A stretch of DNA of 64,000 nucleotides from Siderastrea radians (Eukaryota; Cnidaria; Anthozoa; Scleractinia; Rhizangiidae). Within the stretch, counting starts at the first letter, position 1. Each line of letters opens with the position of its first letter. The notes beneath the pieces are model-generated. The model was not told the DNA's origin, made no database searches, and saw only the letters and a list, made by a program, of their open reading frames with translations. The stretch spans positions 30,838,430 to 30,902,429 of the forward strand of contig OZ024896.1 of NCBI GenBank assembly GCA_964017195.1, in the 5' to 3' direction. Below are positions 36,043 through 47,630 of the stretch, one piece after another. The position numbers were made by a program, and so were the translations under genes.

Positions 36043-36303
36043 TTAAAAAAAAGATTCTTGTTTATTCTTTTGGAAGGTAGTTGAGGAAAATGATGTATTC
36101 TGTCCTGGAACAATTAATTCGTTCCTTTGACCAGCTTTGAGCCCTTCAATGTCCAGTTCATTTGAATTGAGACTTCCAAAGCTTTCCCATTTGTTTTCAA
36201 CTTTTAAATGGCGTATTTTAATCCGTATAATGTCCAATAATCGGTCGGGCCACCGTTTTTCAAAGGATCCCCTATAACCTCCAAATAAACGTGGTGGAGG
36301 CAT
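36043..36303 (-). CDS. Hypothetical small ORF in unit-2-specific sequence
   Basis: An 86-codon ORF starting MPPPRLFGGYRGSFEKRWPD and ending in a lysine-rich, serine/phenylalanine tail. Its composition is balanced and hydrophilic, unlike most chance ORFs here. I recognise no family. It lies in about 440 bp (36040-36480) that has no counterpart in C1 or C3, so it arrived with an insertion or survived only here. A GTAAGT donor-like site lies just upstream on the same strand (complement of about 36315), so the ORF could be the last exon of a longer transcript. No polyadenylation signal is obvious. It may be a processed fragment of a host gene. Confidence 0.3.
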   Translation of the reverse strand: MPPPRLFGGYRGSFEKRWPDRLLDIIRIKIRHLKVENKWESFGSLNSNELDIEGLKAGQRNELIVPGQNTSFSSTTFQKNKQESFF

Positions 36304-37875
36304 TAAAACAACTTACCCCTGTCCCCAAGAAAACTACGGTCAAAACAGAAGCCCTCTTCCGTCTGTACCCCATAGGATGTCATTACGCAACCATTCAATC
36401 ATCCAGTGACCTTGAACGACCTACTACGACGAAACTCCAGGTTGAACTGAGACTGGTGCCGCCCGCAATACCAGTCTAATATTGAGCCTGGGGTGGGGGG
36501 AGTCTGAGGAGCAGACTAGAGCTGAATATTAACTCGAAAGAATTTTCAGGGAACGGAATCTTATTCCCAAAATTTTCGAGCTGCTTTTCGCTTTCCAAAA
36601 ACCTTAGCTGGCCTTCTTTTGTAATGTAGGTAACATTGTTGAATTTATTTTTGTTGTATCACGACCGACCAAGGTGGCATTTCATCGAATGAATATTCTG
36701 GTTTTTCATGACAATCATCCAAATATCTAAGGCGATTAAGGTCTTCCACACAGATATTCCACCGAAACGAACCGTTGTGTGCTCCTCTTTAGTCTTAGTT
36801 TTCTGATTTAAGAAGTTTTTCCACTAAATAGCGAGGATAATTCACCTTTGCTTTGGTGTAGCTTCACTTTGTTTTGCGAGTTGATTAAAAAAAAATTCGC
36901 ACCACTTTCTTAACCAAATAGAAGTCACATGCGTTTTCCCGAGTGTTTAAGCATTTGAGGCTGAAAAGCTATGGATCACACAATTTCAAGAGATTTATAT
37001 GAGAGAGTTGGTTTTCGTCTCACACCCAACCGTTTTGGTCGTAGCAAATTGCTCTATGGCCCTAAGTCTTTCACAAAGATTCACTGTGATTTAATCAATT
37101 GGTGTACCTCTAGTTGAAGCGTTTTTGCCAGCGTGCAAACCATTCTTCTCAGTGATAAAAATCAGTAGCAGCGATATTTGAATATGGTCTATGTGCTAAC
37201 AAAATGAACCCACGCGTTCAGTTTGAAAATGAAACGAAAATAAACTCTAATCGATCTCGCACTATATAAGCCATGAGAATAAAATAAATTCATTTACCTG
37301 TCTCTGTTGCGTGGAGGGAGTGTTTCCAACATTGGGAAATCCATTTTCTTTTGCGAATCCCCGATAAACGTTTGAGGACGGCTTATAGAAATTACTTAAA
37401 ACATTAACAGAGGGCTGTTTCGTATTTCTTTTAATTAGCCATTAACGTCATTGTCTCAGTTTTACCTTTTTACTATTAATTTATTAACGGCTTTTAATAG
37501 GAGAAAGAAAAATTCTCTCTTTCCCTCATTTTATCGCTCATAATTTAAGTTTAAAATCGTTTATTTTCATTTGCAGACTTCTCATGCAGGGAAAACAGTG
37601 CGAAAACGAGGGTTCCTCATCCGGTCGGACCTATTAAGTGCTGTAAAGTCTGAAACTGAAGAAAGTCCCGGTGTTTTATAAGTGCTAATTTCGCATTCAA
37701 TTTTCCCTATGGATGTTAAACTCTTTTATACACGATTTAACGGCTAAGAATAGGCTGCATTAAACCAACACCCCATTCACCACACAACTTATTTGGTCTA
37801 GACATGTTTGCATATAAACATTTATCAATGGTGCGGATTTAAACGGCTGTTTTCGGCCACGAAAAACCATTAACA

Positions 37876-38207
37876 CGCCGGGCCACCATGAGGCCTGAAG
37901 CGGCACTCTAGGAATAACTTTTGTGTTTTTAATCCAGTGGAGCTCAAACTTTGCAACGTAACAGACTTCTCAATTGCAAACAATCGCATGATTTTTGTTT
38001 TTCGATTTAAACGGTTTTTGGCGGGAAAATGACGTCATACAAATGACGTCATTTTCCCGCCAAAAACCCCCTAAAATCGAAAAACAAAAATCATACGATT
38101 GTTTGCAATTGAAAAGTCTGTTATGTTGCAAAGTTTGAGCTTCACTGGATTAAAAACACAAAAGTTATTCCTAGAGTGCCGCTTCAGGCCTCATGCTGGC
38201 CCGGCGG
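37876..38207. mobile_element. Near-perfect long palindrome (fold-back MITE)
   Basis: Arms of about 160 bp meet at a TGACGTCAT-rich centre near 38030-38055. The outer ends are CGCCGGGCCACCATGAGG at the left and CATGCTGGCCCGGCGGG at the right. Only a few mismatches are visible between the arms, so the element is young or has been corrected by gene conversion. C1 (about 16465) lacks it. Confidence 0.9.
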
Positions 38208-38335
38208 GATTTATAAAAAACACGACGCACTCATTCTACAAAGTTGTTAGACCCTTTAAGATGCAAAAGGTTAAACTCATAGCATAATTCCATGCTTAGA
38301 AACTTTTTGTTTACAAGATACAGTGTGAATTATTC

Positions 38336-38770
38336 TAGGGATGGCGAATGGTAAATTCGAGACTTTGCGAGAAGGCGAGACGATCGTGTCCTTGTGCGCG
38401 CCCGAGACATTTTCAATGTTTAAATTGCCAGAATGAGTTTTCTAAATGCAAGCCCAAAACATTGTAGGACATAAAAATTCGAACTCGAGACTTTCAGATT
38501 AGTTTCCAACAACTAAAGATGTTACCTAAGCACAACAGAACTTCGCGAAATTCATTTTATAGTTTTCTTAAAACTCAAGACTCTAAGCGGTTTTACAAAA
38601 AGAACGAGATCCTGAGACGGTTAGGTCGAAAAAAATGTAGAGTCCGAGACTGTTTTACTTAAAAATTCGAGACTCCGTGACGCAAATAATCGCTCAAAAA
38701 ACGAGACGCTTACAATTTAGCTGACATTTTACGAGACTCTAATTTTTGGTAAGACCATTCACCACCCCTA
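38336..38770. mobile_element. hAT-like MITE with CGAGACT word
   Basis: It begins TAGGGATGGCGAATGGT and ends GACCATTCACCACCCCT, flanked by AATTATTC and AATTATTG (8 bp with one mismatch). The word CGAGACTC recurs many times inside. C1 at about 16585-16600 keeps the unoccupied site. TAGGG(G/A)TGG ends and 8-bp duplications are typical of hAT elements. Confidence 0.8.
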
Positions 38771-39850
38771 ATTATTGTTCCCGAAATCGGTCCGCAAAGT
38801 TTCAAAGCTTTCGAAAGACGCATGCCTGGTCCATTTCACTCTTACAGCTGGTCTGTGGGATGTTGTTTCATTAGGTTTTTAGTGTTTGAGACACAGAGAT
38901 GAGGCCAGACACTTCATAATTGTGTGGAGGCAGACACGGGAGCGGAAGCCTGGGAGAAGAGTGGGCGGTAGGTGTACGGGAGGAGGGAGTAGAGGAAGCG
39001 GGAAGCGGGAGAATTAGGGGGAAATTACACACCATTAAATGCGCAATCGAAAAAGCGCAAAGAGGCGGGAGCCAACAAAAATAGGGCGGGAACCGGGATT
39101 AAAGGGTACGGGAAGCGAGAAGTTAAACCCCCTTGATACCAAAGCCCCCTCCCCCCCCCCCCACAAAAAAAAAAACAAAACAAAACAAAACAAATTATCT
39201 GAGGACTCTCCGGTTGATATCCATCGCAACAAACGGTTTTCGACAAATTGTTAAAAAGAAGGGATGGCAGGATATTTCACGTATTCCAAATGTAAAAAAA
39301 GTTGTTTCAAGGCATTTTCAGGCGTTTATCTGCGTTTCTAAGAAAATAAGCAATATCAAAAGCGTCTTGTGTGGTCATTCTCGGCAAAAGACAAACATTC
39401 AATCTCATGAACAAATATCACATTCACTTGGGGTAATCAGTTTTAACTCTATGTTTTGCGTATCATTTATACGAGACGGTTTTCGACGTCACGTCAAAAC
39501 TGCAAAAATTGCCTTCGGGAAGACTGCCATTTAGTTGTAAAGGTCGGGCGCTGTCAAAACGACTCACACTACTCGAGAACCTTCTACCTGGTTTCACAGT
39601 CTATATGAAATTTTAAATGTTCAATCTTTGATCATCAACTTTCAGTTTCCCATGCAAGATGAGCTGTGTCCCAAAATCATGTCAGTTATATGTTGTTTTC
39701 CAATCCTATCACATTTGTCTTCGTATTCTAAACTGTCATAGATCGAACGAGAGAAATCATCCATTCGTATCCCCAATAGCGAAGCTGATCCACATTTAAA
39801 TCATTATTCCGAGTTGCAACGAGGTTACGTTTTCCTAACTGCAGCACTAA

Positions 39851-40037
39851 AGGCTGGTTTTCACTAGCGACGGAGTCGGAATCATAACCAGAAGCATAGA
39901 GTGTTATGGTATAGTGAAAATCAAACAACGGAGTCGCAAGCAGAGTTTCCGATTGTGCTTTCGACTCCGTTGTTTGATTTTCACTACATCGTAAGCGCCG
40001 TTACGACTCCGACTCCGTTGCTTGTGAAAACCAACCT
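39851..40037. mobile_element. TWA-type MITE with GACTCCG word, copy 1
   Basis: It begins AGGCTGGTTTTCACTAGCG and ends TTGTGAAAACCAACCT, flanked by TAA and TTA. The word GACTCCG, or its complement CGGAGTC, recurs in both orientations. It is the same family as 40291-40754. Confidence 0.8.
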
Positions 40038-40290
40038 TTACCTTCTTATTTTCCTTTCCTTTAACAACGCAATGGACGCTCCGTTGTAAAATGATCGATG
40101 TTACATGATTGACATTTCCTTGAGAAGACAGTAAACAACTTGGTTTTGTAATTAGAAAATATCTTTCCGTTGCTACTAGCATTTTCACATTTTGTGAACT
40201 GCTTGACATCTTCTAAAAATTATTAGAATGGTATTGTTTTTCTATTTTTTAATTGCTTTTTGTAATTAAAAAGTGTTGAGTGTTTTCTTA

Positions 40291-40754
40291 AGGCTGGTTT
40301 TCACTAGCGACGGAGTCGGAGTCGGAGTCATAATCAAAAGCGTAGAGCGTTACGATCTAGTGAATATCAAACAGCGGAGTCGTAAGCAGAGTTTCCGATT
40401 GCGCTTGGTACGCTTCCATCGCTTACGATCTAGTGGAAACCAGTTTGTCGGAGTCGGAAGCAGAAGCGGAAGAATAAACCAATCACAGGGTCTGAAGACG
40501 AGCCCTGTGATTGGTTTATTCTTCCGCTTCTGCTTACGACTCCGACAGTCTGTTTTTCCCTAGATCGTAAGCGACGGAGTCATAAGGGCAATCGGAAGAA
40601 AATGAAAACGTATTGATTCTTGCGACTCCAATTCCGCCGCCCTATAAGACTTCACTTACGACTCCGTTGTTTGATTGTCACTAGATCATATAAGTGCTCT
40701 TACGACTCCGATTACGTCTCCGACTCCGACTCCGGCGCTAGTGAAAACCAGCCT
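40291..40754. mobile_element. TWA-type MITE with GACTCCG word, copy 2
   Basis: A 464-bp element between TTA at 40288-40290 and 40755-40757. The ends are AGGCTGGTTTTCACTAGCGA and its complement. CGGAGTCG words fill the body, and an AATCACAGGG(T/C)TC palindrome lies near 40480-40515. The unoccupied site is in C1 at about 18838. A 3-bp TWA duplication points to PIF/Harbinger ancestry. Confidence 0.88.
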
Positions 40755-40803
40755 TTAGCCGGAATTCGAATTAGAAAATAATTCAACGTTTAATGACAAA
40801 AAT

Positions 40804-40807
<4 letters not shown>

Positions 40808-40834
<27 letters not shown>
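40808..40834. repeat. Poly-A run
   Basis: About 27 consecutive adenines. It is flanked by an inverted pair, TGAAGTCATCTTGACTTC and its later complement near 40965, that encloses about 120 bp. Confidence 0.95.
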
Positions 40835-41312
40835 CAACACTTACAACGACGTTTTGAAGTCATCTTGACTTCACTGTCAAGTTTAAAAATGACGGTTGTT
40901 GTAGGTTAATTTATACTCCTAATGTGTCGGGATAAATTAACACGCGTTAGTTTTAAACTTGACAATGAAGTCAAGATGACTTAGGAACGTCGCTGCATTT
41001 TTTCGCTGATTTTTATCATTAATTGCATTTTAAAATGTTCTCTTGTTAGAAATTTACGTTTCTACTAATAATGGCTCAGAAATTCATGAACCAGTCAACA
41101 ATCCCGCAATCTACTGATGTTTTAAATATAAACTTATTCGATTGCTGATAGTTACCTCACTCAGCTAACTAGCCATTTCTTACTGTTATATCGACGCGCC
41201 GCGTTCAGAATTTGGAGACGGGGACGAGACAGGCGGATTAGTAGGCCTTTAGTCGCTTGTTCTAGTCAATGTCTAGTCTTCGAACAGCAAGTGATCCAAG
41301 CCAGCTTAGCTA

Positions 41313-41390
41313 TAGCCTGCACACAGACGTCTCCTATTTCCTTTGCTTCAGATAAAGCAAAGGAAATAGGAGACGTCTGCGCTCAGGCTG
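41313..41390. mobile_element. 78-bp hairpin MITE, copy 1
   Basis: Flanked by a perfect 9-bp repeat GCTTAGCTA (41304-41312 and 41391-41399). The element is one hairpin: TAGCCTGC...CAGACGTCTCCTATTTCCTT, a short loop, and the complement. C1 has the unoccupied site near 19512-19525. A second copy, also 78 bp, is at 48579-48656. Confidence 0.92.
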
Positions 41391-41719
41391 GCTTAGCTAG
41401 AATTCTGAGCATAATTTTTCCAGTTTGCACTAGCTTTTTTCCATCTATGGCTGATGAAATACTATTCAAACGGTTGGCGGACTAGGATCAAGATTCGCCT
41501 TCGTTAACAGTTCGGGACTTAAGTGGCTTGGTTCAGTTTTAATCCGGTTGTCAATGGCCAGTTTACCCCCTCGAGGTTATTCTCCTTTTTCATAAATTTT
41601 AACAAAGCCATTGTTATGAGAAACGTGAAAGTATGCTCTAATTAAAAAACATAATTGAAAAACGCTACCAAGGCAATAATTTTCAAAAGTAGTCTAGCAC
41701 TAAAAAAACCAACATTTCC

Positions 41720-41833
41720 AAATTTCAATTCGACCTGGACGTCCAGTGTTTACTCATGAGCCCCTGGCTGGGGAGATTAGGCGACTACTCCCCACATTAT
41801 GACGTTAAACTTGATTTGATTTGATTTGATTGA
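41720..41833 (+). mobile_element. Probable LINE/SINE 3' end with (TTGAT)n tail
   Basis: The segment ends in about four TTGAT units after a GGCTGGGGAGATTAGGCGAC phrase. A short tandem tail of this kind marks many non-LTR retrotransposon 3' ends. The 5' limit and class are uncertain. Confidence 0.45.
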
Positions 41834-42199
41834 TCGATTTTAGCACGCTTTCAAACTGGTAAAATGCTAGTAGCAACGGAAATTAAAGAGTTGTAGGACA
41901 TTTTTTTAAAATTTAATACATTTTCGTTGTTGGGGATAACAATAGCTTATTTCTCTCCTTCAATCTACGGACGTTTAGAGTACAAAAGAGAAATGTGATA
42001 AGAATGGAAAACAACATATAACCGACAGGGCTAGAACTTTGTGGACACAGCGCATCCAGTAGTAAGGCAGCTTAATTTTGTTGATTATTCACATTTAAAA
42101 TTTCATAGAGACTGTAAACCAGGTAAAAGCCTTTTAGTATTACTTTTAATTAGTATTACTTCCTTCTCACCGCTATAGTGTTTGTTTGGTGTTATAATT

Positions 42200-43290
42200 A
42201 CTGCAATTGCAGATCGTTAAAATACGAAATGGGTTCTTAGTTTCTTACCTTCTAATTAAATTTTCAAATATAAATTGCGATCTGGGCATATCATTTCTGT
42301 CGCACTTGTTCATTCCTGTAGTACATTAGTTGCTCGATAAAATAGTGTGAAAAATGAACATATGCAGTGTCAACATGGTTTTGGTTTGATACATTGTGAC
42401 GCAAAGATTAAATTATAAACTGACAATATTTTGATGAGTCTCAGTGAAATGACACTTATAACAGATGAATTAGGAAACTTCTAGCAAATGGAAATGACTG
42501 GTCAAGTCACTACCAAAGGCACACAAAAATTCAGATTGTACTGTATGAAGCGATACAAGAAGGACGTATAAATACAAACATCATGACAGCAATTGCGGAG
42601 ACGAGCCACATACTGAAATACGTAAGTTGTTCTGTCTGTTTTGACAGACAGCATAAAAACTGTATTGTCTTCTATAGAAAATTTTCCACTCAATTCTTTT
42701 AAATTTATGTAAATGAACTTAAAAAATTTGGTTCAAGTTAAATTGAGCCGAGTGACAAAACACTCTTTTGTGACTTTTCATGGGGCACGTTTTGAAACAG
42801 CATTAATTGCCGAAGTTTACAAGAAAGACATGTTCATTCTTTTTCTCTTACTTTTCAAGGGAATCAACAAAGATTTTAATCAAGATAGCTGGAAAATATT
42901 ATCTGGAAGTCTTCATTTTCGGTTGAAACTTCATTTTAGATTGTATACTTTCTAAACAAAACCAACTTCACATATAGAAAGCGAAAAGAAAAAAAGTTCT
43001 TCACAGCATTTTAAGCTTTTTTATAAGATTGTTGAAATGATATGAACGATTCACTGTCTGTCCTGTGCTCTTCTAGGTAGAATATACCTGAGGTTTACAG
43101 ACAATTCACCCTCGCATTAACCTGCCTTGGTTTCTCGTGGATAGAATATACCTTATCAGCTCCTATTGCATTAACCTGCCCTGTACGTATACCCTTCCTT
43201 GTGGGTAAAAGGTACTGAGGGTAACAGATAATTTACCACTGTATTGATCTTCCGTGTGCCTTCTCACTGCAAAGCAGTGCAAGATATATA
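42200..43290. other. No gene recognised
   Basis: AT-rich sequence with ORFs of 63-81 codons and no recognised domain. A phrase containing AGAATATACCT occurs twice (43080 and 43145), within a loose repeat of GTTTACAGACAATTCACCCT and ATTAACCTGCCYTG phrases. Confidence 0.4.
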
Positions 43291-43291
43291 T

Positions 43292-43437
43292 GTTATTCAC
43301 CGGCCGGGAGGTCCGTATATATAGGGAAAAACTGTGCCCGAGGTCCCGAGGGAAAAACTGTGGCCTGCTGCCTCGGGCCGTACTCAAGACCGAGGGCACA
43401 GTTTTCACTAGTTGGACCGACCTAGGCCGGTAAATAA
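43292..43437. mobile_element. Palindromic MITE, TTATTCACCGGCC ends
   Basis: The left end GTTATTCACCGGCCGGGAGG and right end CCTAGGCCGGTAAATAAC are complementary with few changes. Inside, GGAAAAACTGTG recurs. I associate this sequence with a repeat common in cnidarian genomes (recollection only). Confidence 0.8.
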
Positions 43438-44271
43438 CGTGTTTATTTTTTTCTGCATTTTTTTAAAGGCGAAACGAGGCGAATTGGCTTGAGAATTGTT
43501 TGTAAACAGTCCTTCTACGGGCGCTATCTCCCACGATCAAAGTAAAAATTATTAAGCTTATCAGAACCGCTGGCAACCGTAGGGATAAAGGATAGACTAA
43601 CGATAAAACAGAACTTAAAATGCATCATAAAACAATAAGCGTTAAGAACAAACCCTGGCGTCTCATAGCAAGAATAAAGAAATATTGAACTAAACAATGT
43701 TCTTAGAAAAACTCGCTTTCGTAAGCTTTGTCTCGTTCAAAATGAAATCTCACGTTCAAATTTGGTTTCACCGAACGATCCTGAAAACAAGTAAGACTTT
43801 TAAATAAAAGTACTCACACTCAACGGGCTCTGCAGTCTGCATATTTTTGTTCGTTCTTGGCCAAGATTTTGGCAAATCGATACTTTAAGAAAACTACGCT
43901 GGAAAAACCTGTTGACATGAAGCGGTTCTCGTCGAAGACACAGCGTTGCGAGGTTTTTGTTTGTCTATTTATATTTTAGCTCAAAATCATAATAATCATC
44001 CTAATAATCGTCTTAAACGACTAGGTATTGCAGATAGTAGGCCATAATATTGTAAAAACGTTGCATTTCAGGTTAAATTTGAGCTGAAAACTGTTGAAGG
44101 AAAGGAACATGTTTTCGGAAACATTCATAATTGTTTATTTTTGAGGGAAAAAATTGCTTTTTTGCTAAAAGTTAAAGCAGAAGTATCATGAGCTGTGCAT
44201 GTGCGAGTTGGTCACCTTTCGTCACGGATTTGGTCACGGCTTAGGTCACGGAAGCACGTTTCGTCGCCATA

Positions 44272-44503
44272 ATGGCTGCATCGGTAAGTGACTATATTTG
44301 GATACTTTTGCATGTAATCAATGTTCTGCAAAGTGTGACGCTTAGGATTTGGGTCTTTTCTCCTTTTCCAGGTTGTATCGTGTTCGTGCAAAAGTGCTTG
44401 CACTACGAAAAGGAAGGAAAATCAGTAGTAGCCGAAGGGACGTGGAGTCGAGTGCCGAAGCGAGTGTAGATGTGGAATAAGAAGTAAACCATGCAGCAGC
44501 AAG
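44272..44503 (+). pseudogene. Two-exon cysteine-rich (CXC-like) gene remnant
   Basis: Exon 1 would be 44272-44283 (ATG, MAAS), followed by a consensus donor GTAAGT at 44284. A pyrimidine-rich acceptor ending TTTTCCAG (44364-44371) opens exon 2 (44372-44503), which ends at AAG before GTATGT. Joined in frame, exon 2 encodes a segment beginning VVSCSCKSACTTKR and ending VECRSECRCGIRSKPCSSK. The cysteine spacing (C-x-C-x3-C, then C-x3-C-x-C-x6-C) resembles CXC/CRC-type zinc-binding domains. Two consecutive TAG codons interrupt the middle, so this copy is broken or the exon is mis-modelled. A possible next exon starts after TTTGTAG near 45456. It is placed in unit 2 with no visible counterpart in units 1 or 3. 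It could be a captured gene fragment or part of a transposon gene. Confidence 0.35.
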
Positions 44504-44712
44504 GTATGTTCTCTTGATATTACTCTACTTATAATCAGAATGAATGAAGCTAAACTGGTCTGCATATGCATGTGTGTTTGTAAGTTGGACAAGAAAATCC
44601 TGGACCCGCGAATGTGGCGGAAACAATGCCTCTTGCAAGGCGAACGCGAGTGAAGCAAGGACAAAACCAAGACTTTTCGTTTCCCACAGCCGAATGCTTC
44701 TATGGAGACTAA

Positions 44713-45125
44713 GGGGCTGTTCACATGATACCAGAATGAGTTTCATTCCGGAATGAGTTTCGTTCCAGAATGAAGTTCGTACTGCATTCACTTGACAAAA
44801 TCGACCAGCTCAGCCATCTTGGAAAACGACCGTTTTGTCCTCCATTTTGAAAACGATACGCATGCGCCACTCGCCCCAGACTACACGGTTTGCGTTTTCA
44901 TCTCGGAACGGGGTTCATTTTCATTTTACATGATACCAGAATGAAATATTATACCAGAACGAGAATTTCATTCGGATTGAAAACCGGAATGAACTCATTC
45001 CAGAATGACTTGTGTGGGGACGAAATTTCGTCTTGGTATCATATAAACAGATACGGAGAAATATATGGGGATGGAATGAACTCGTTCTGGAATGAAAGTC
45101 ATTCCGGTATCATGTAAACGGCCCC
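44713..45125. mobile_element. TWA-type MITE with CAGAATGA word
   Basis: A 413-bp element flanked by TAA (44710-44712 and 45126-45128). The ends are GGGGCTGTTCACATGATACC and its near complement GGTATCATGTAAACGGCCCC. ATTCCGGAATGA and CCAGAATGA words recur in both orientations. It is PIF/Harbinger-like by its 3-bp duplication and by similarity of its ends to 55640-55862. Confidence 0.88.
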
Positions 45126-45129
45126 TAAA

Positions 45130-46740
45130 GAAGCACAAGGACAAAAAGAAAATAACGATGTGAAGGTAATGGAGGTTTTGTTTGGTTATCAGAAAAAAAA
45201 ATATTCTCCTTGAATGTCAACGGAATGTTGTAATGTTGTAGCCATATAATTCACGGATTGCTGTGTTTATCGATGCCACGTGCGAGTCTGTGTTTACATG
45301 TAATTTACTGATAGAGATTTTCAGTGGCAGAAAGTGGAAAACTAAAACCATCAGGGTTATCATTCAATCCAATTTACTGCCAGTAACGAAGCGCACTGAC
45401 ACAACCGTTCCTGTGTTGTAATGAGTTGTTAAATAATGTCTGTTGTATGTTTGTAGGAGTTGTGCTCGCGATCGCTTGATCCCAGCGCCAGAAACACGTT
45501 AAAAAGAAATACAAGAGCAAGAAAACAAATGGACCTCAACATTTATATTACAACTGGAACAAAAAAACAAAGAGGAAACCACGAGTTACCGTCGACGATA
45601 TTCCAACAACAACAGATTTGCCGCGGAATCACCTTCGCTACAGGAACCGCAACCAGCCGAATATTTCGCCTCTATCCAAGAATAAAAAATGGTGTTCGGT
45701 AAATAAATTCTTTTATGGCGCTTGGACCACTCCTTCCGATCTTTGCGATCGGCTGGAGCCATCTTTTTTCGGCTGGAGTTGTCTCTCCGAGCGCCAACAC
45801 CGCCACGGCCGAATTCCCCGCTCGGGCCGCCATTTTGTTTTCACGATTCAACTTGAAAAATGTCACCCGAATTTTTTTCAAGTCTGACGGTTAGGGGGAG
45901 CATGCGCAGCTCATGCTAATTCTCCTTTAGTTGAAAAGTTGAAGAAACGTAACAGTGATTGAGTTGAGTTTATGATGGCAGGGGCGTAGCCAGGATTTTT
46001 TCAGAGGTACGCACAATTTTTCAAATCCACCCTAACACCTAAGTTCTCTCACGTTGTTTCCACATTCCTTGGTTGCATTTGCTTTTCTTATCAGTATGGT
46101 GAGGTTACACATAAATGGATGAAATGGCAACTAGGTCGTAAAGCTTTTTGTAGAGTTTTTGATGAAACCGAACACGTAAGCGTCACGTAAGCGTGACTCC
46201 CGCATACTTGGAGGGTCCGAGGGCATGCTCCTCCGGGAAAATTTGAAATTTAGGTCTTCTCAAATGGCTGGAAATGCGTCTTAAAAAAATAGCATTTTGG
46301 TAATACAGTAATGTACACTTTAAGTTATTTTATGGATTGTAGTTTATGAGAATCAGACAATTGTTTCTGCTTGAATCGTATTGCTGGTTTGCACGTCATA
46401 AAATTCTAAAATCAAAATTCGCTAGGCCTGCTCAGTAACTTTTTTGTCGTCACCAGGTCTTAGAACACTTCAAAATATATGTTTTCACAAGTTTTCAGCT
46501 CGGTATCATCCTTTGTGTTTAAAATACAGTTTCTTGAATTTTCGAAATTGCGCCCAGTACGTGACATTAAGATGGCAACGTGACAAAGCCGTCTCGATTG
46601 AAAAAAGGTCTTTTCTTATGATTTTTGGCAGTTTGAACACTTCAAGTATTAGGAGAGGTATTTATGTTTATGTATACTAGCTCACGAGGGAAAAGTAATC
46701 GCTCCCATCAGCAAAAGTGAGTTCCAGATGTTTTCACTGA
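45130..46740. other. Spacer at end of unit 2; no complete gene
   Basis: This contains overlapping ORFs at 45460-45887 in three frames, any of which might be a decayed exon of the CXC-like remnant upstream. At 45980 a phrase CAGGGGCGTAGCCAGGATTT matches the typical 5' end of a hAT transposon, but I find no opposite end. I recognise nothing else. Confidence 0.4.
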
Positions 46741-47439
46741 TTTCCGGCCGCCATGTGTCCCTGCGCTTTATAGAATTAGCGAAAATCGTGTAAAATTGGC
46801 TGGGAAAATGGTCACAGTTAAAAATCGTTGCGATGGTACAGTGTAGTCGAAGGGCAACGCAGTTAGAACGCAGTTAAACTGCGGAAAATACGAAGCTTCG
46901 AATCCCAGTCCAGGTGTTTTATTATCGATTACACGTGCAACAACAATAAAATTAGAGCTAATGTTTCTCGGCTGTCGGCAGTATTCCCACGACCCCTATA
47001 TCCGTTATGGCAAGCAAGTTAGTATTGTATTTGCATTCCTTTCCGTGGATTAATTCTGGTGCGTTTAGGTTTCGCCATCTTTAAACGATGTGCCAAGAAA
47101 ATTTAGTACTCATCTTTGTCCAACGTTTTCGAAAACCGTCAGCAGCGGAAAACACCAGGTTTACGCACGTTGCACCTGGAAGTGATTTTCTAGCACCGTG
47201 GACGTGATCCGAGTCTCTATACGGCCTACAGTTCTCGTATGTAACCCCTTGAATTACGAATAGTCAAAATCGTCTGCTTTTTATAGAACGTAGTTTTTGT
47301 ATCGAAAATTAGTACAGCGTCTCCAGGAGTCACACTTTGGCTCTACAATGCTGAACAAAAGTGCTTGGGAGACTTGGGACACAGCTTAGAATTTAAGCCA
47401 CCAAGGAGGAAATTCTGCTTTTTGCTCAAACCCTTTTAC

Positions 47440-47630
47440 TATACTCCCAAGAGTGCCTCAAATCTAAATTCAAGACAAATTTCAAATTTCATTTTGTAAA
47501 ATACTTAAATATAGTAGTACCACATAAAAGCACTGCTGATGAGGTTTCACTTGAATGGTCATACCATAGGATTTCCTTCACAGACTCAAAAGTTAGAATC
47601 ACCTTAAATGTCTCCATAACTGAAGTAGAA
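47440..47630 (-). mobile_element. Inverted relative of the TTAA MITE at 9274-9484
   Basis: Read on the minus strand it matches 9300-9480 over most of its length, for example the CTTTTGAGTCTGTG and AAATCCTATGG phrases. The termini and TTAA sites are not intact, so it is an older copy. The minus-strand ORF here (47489-47743) is not a gene. Confidence 0.75.

Larger units (their letters stand above)
35900..42200. repeat. C block of unit 2 (C2)
   Basis: This aligns in order with C1 and C3 (anchors listed under C1). It carries unit-specific sequence at 36040-36480 and MITEs at 37876-38207, 38336-38770, 39851-40037, 40291-40754 and 41313-41390. Confidence 0.75.

Noticed and set aside
39025..39254. 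Small ORFs around 39.0-39.25 kb on both strands
   Set aside because: They depend on poly-C and A-rich (CAAAA)n low-complexity runs at 39145-39193.
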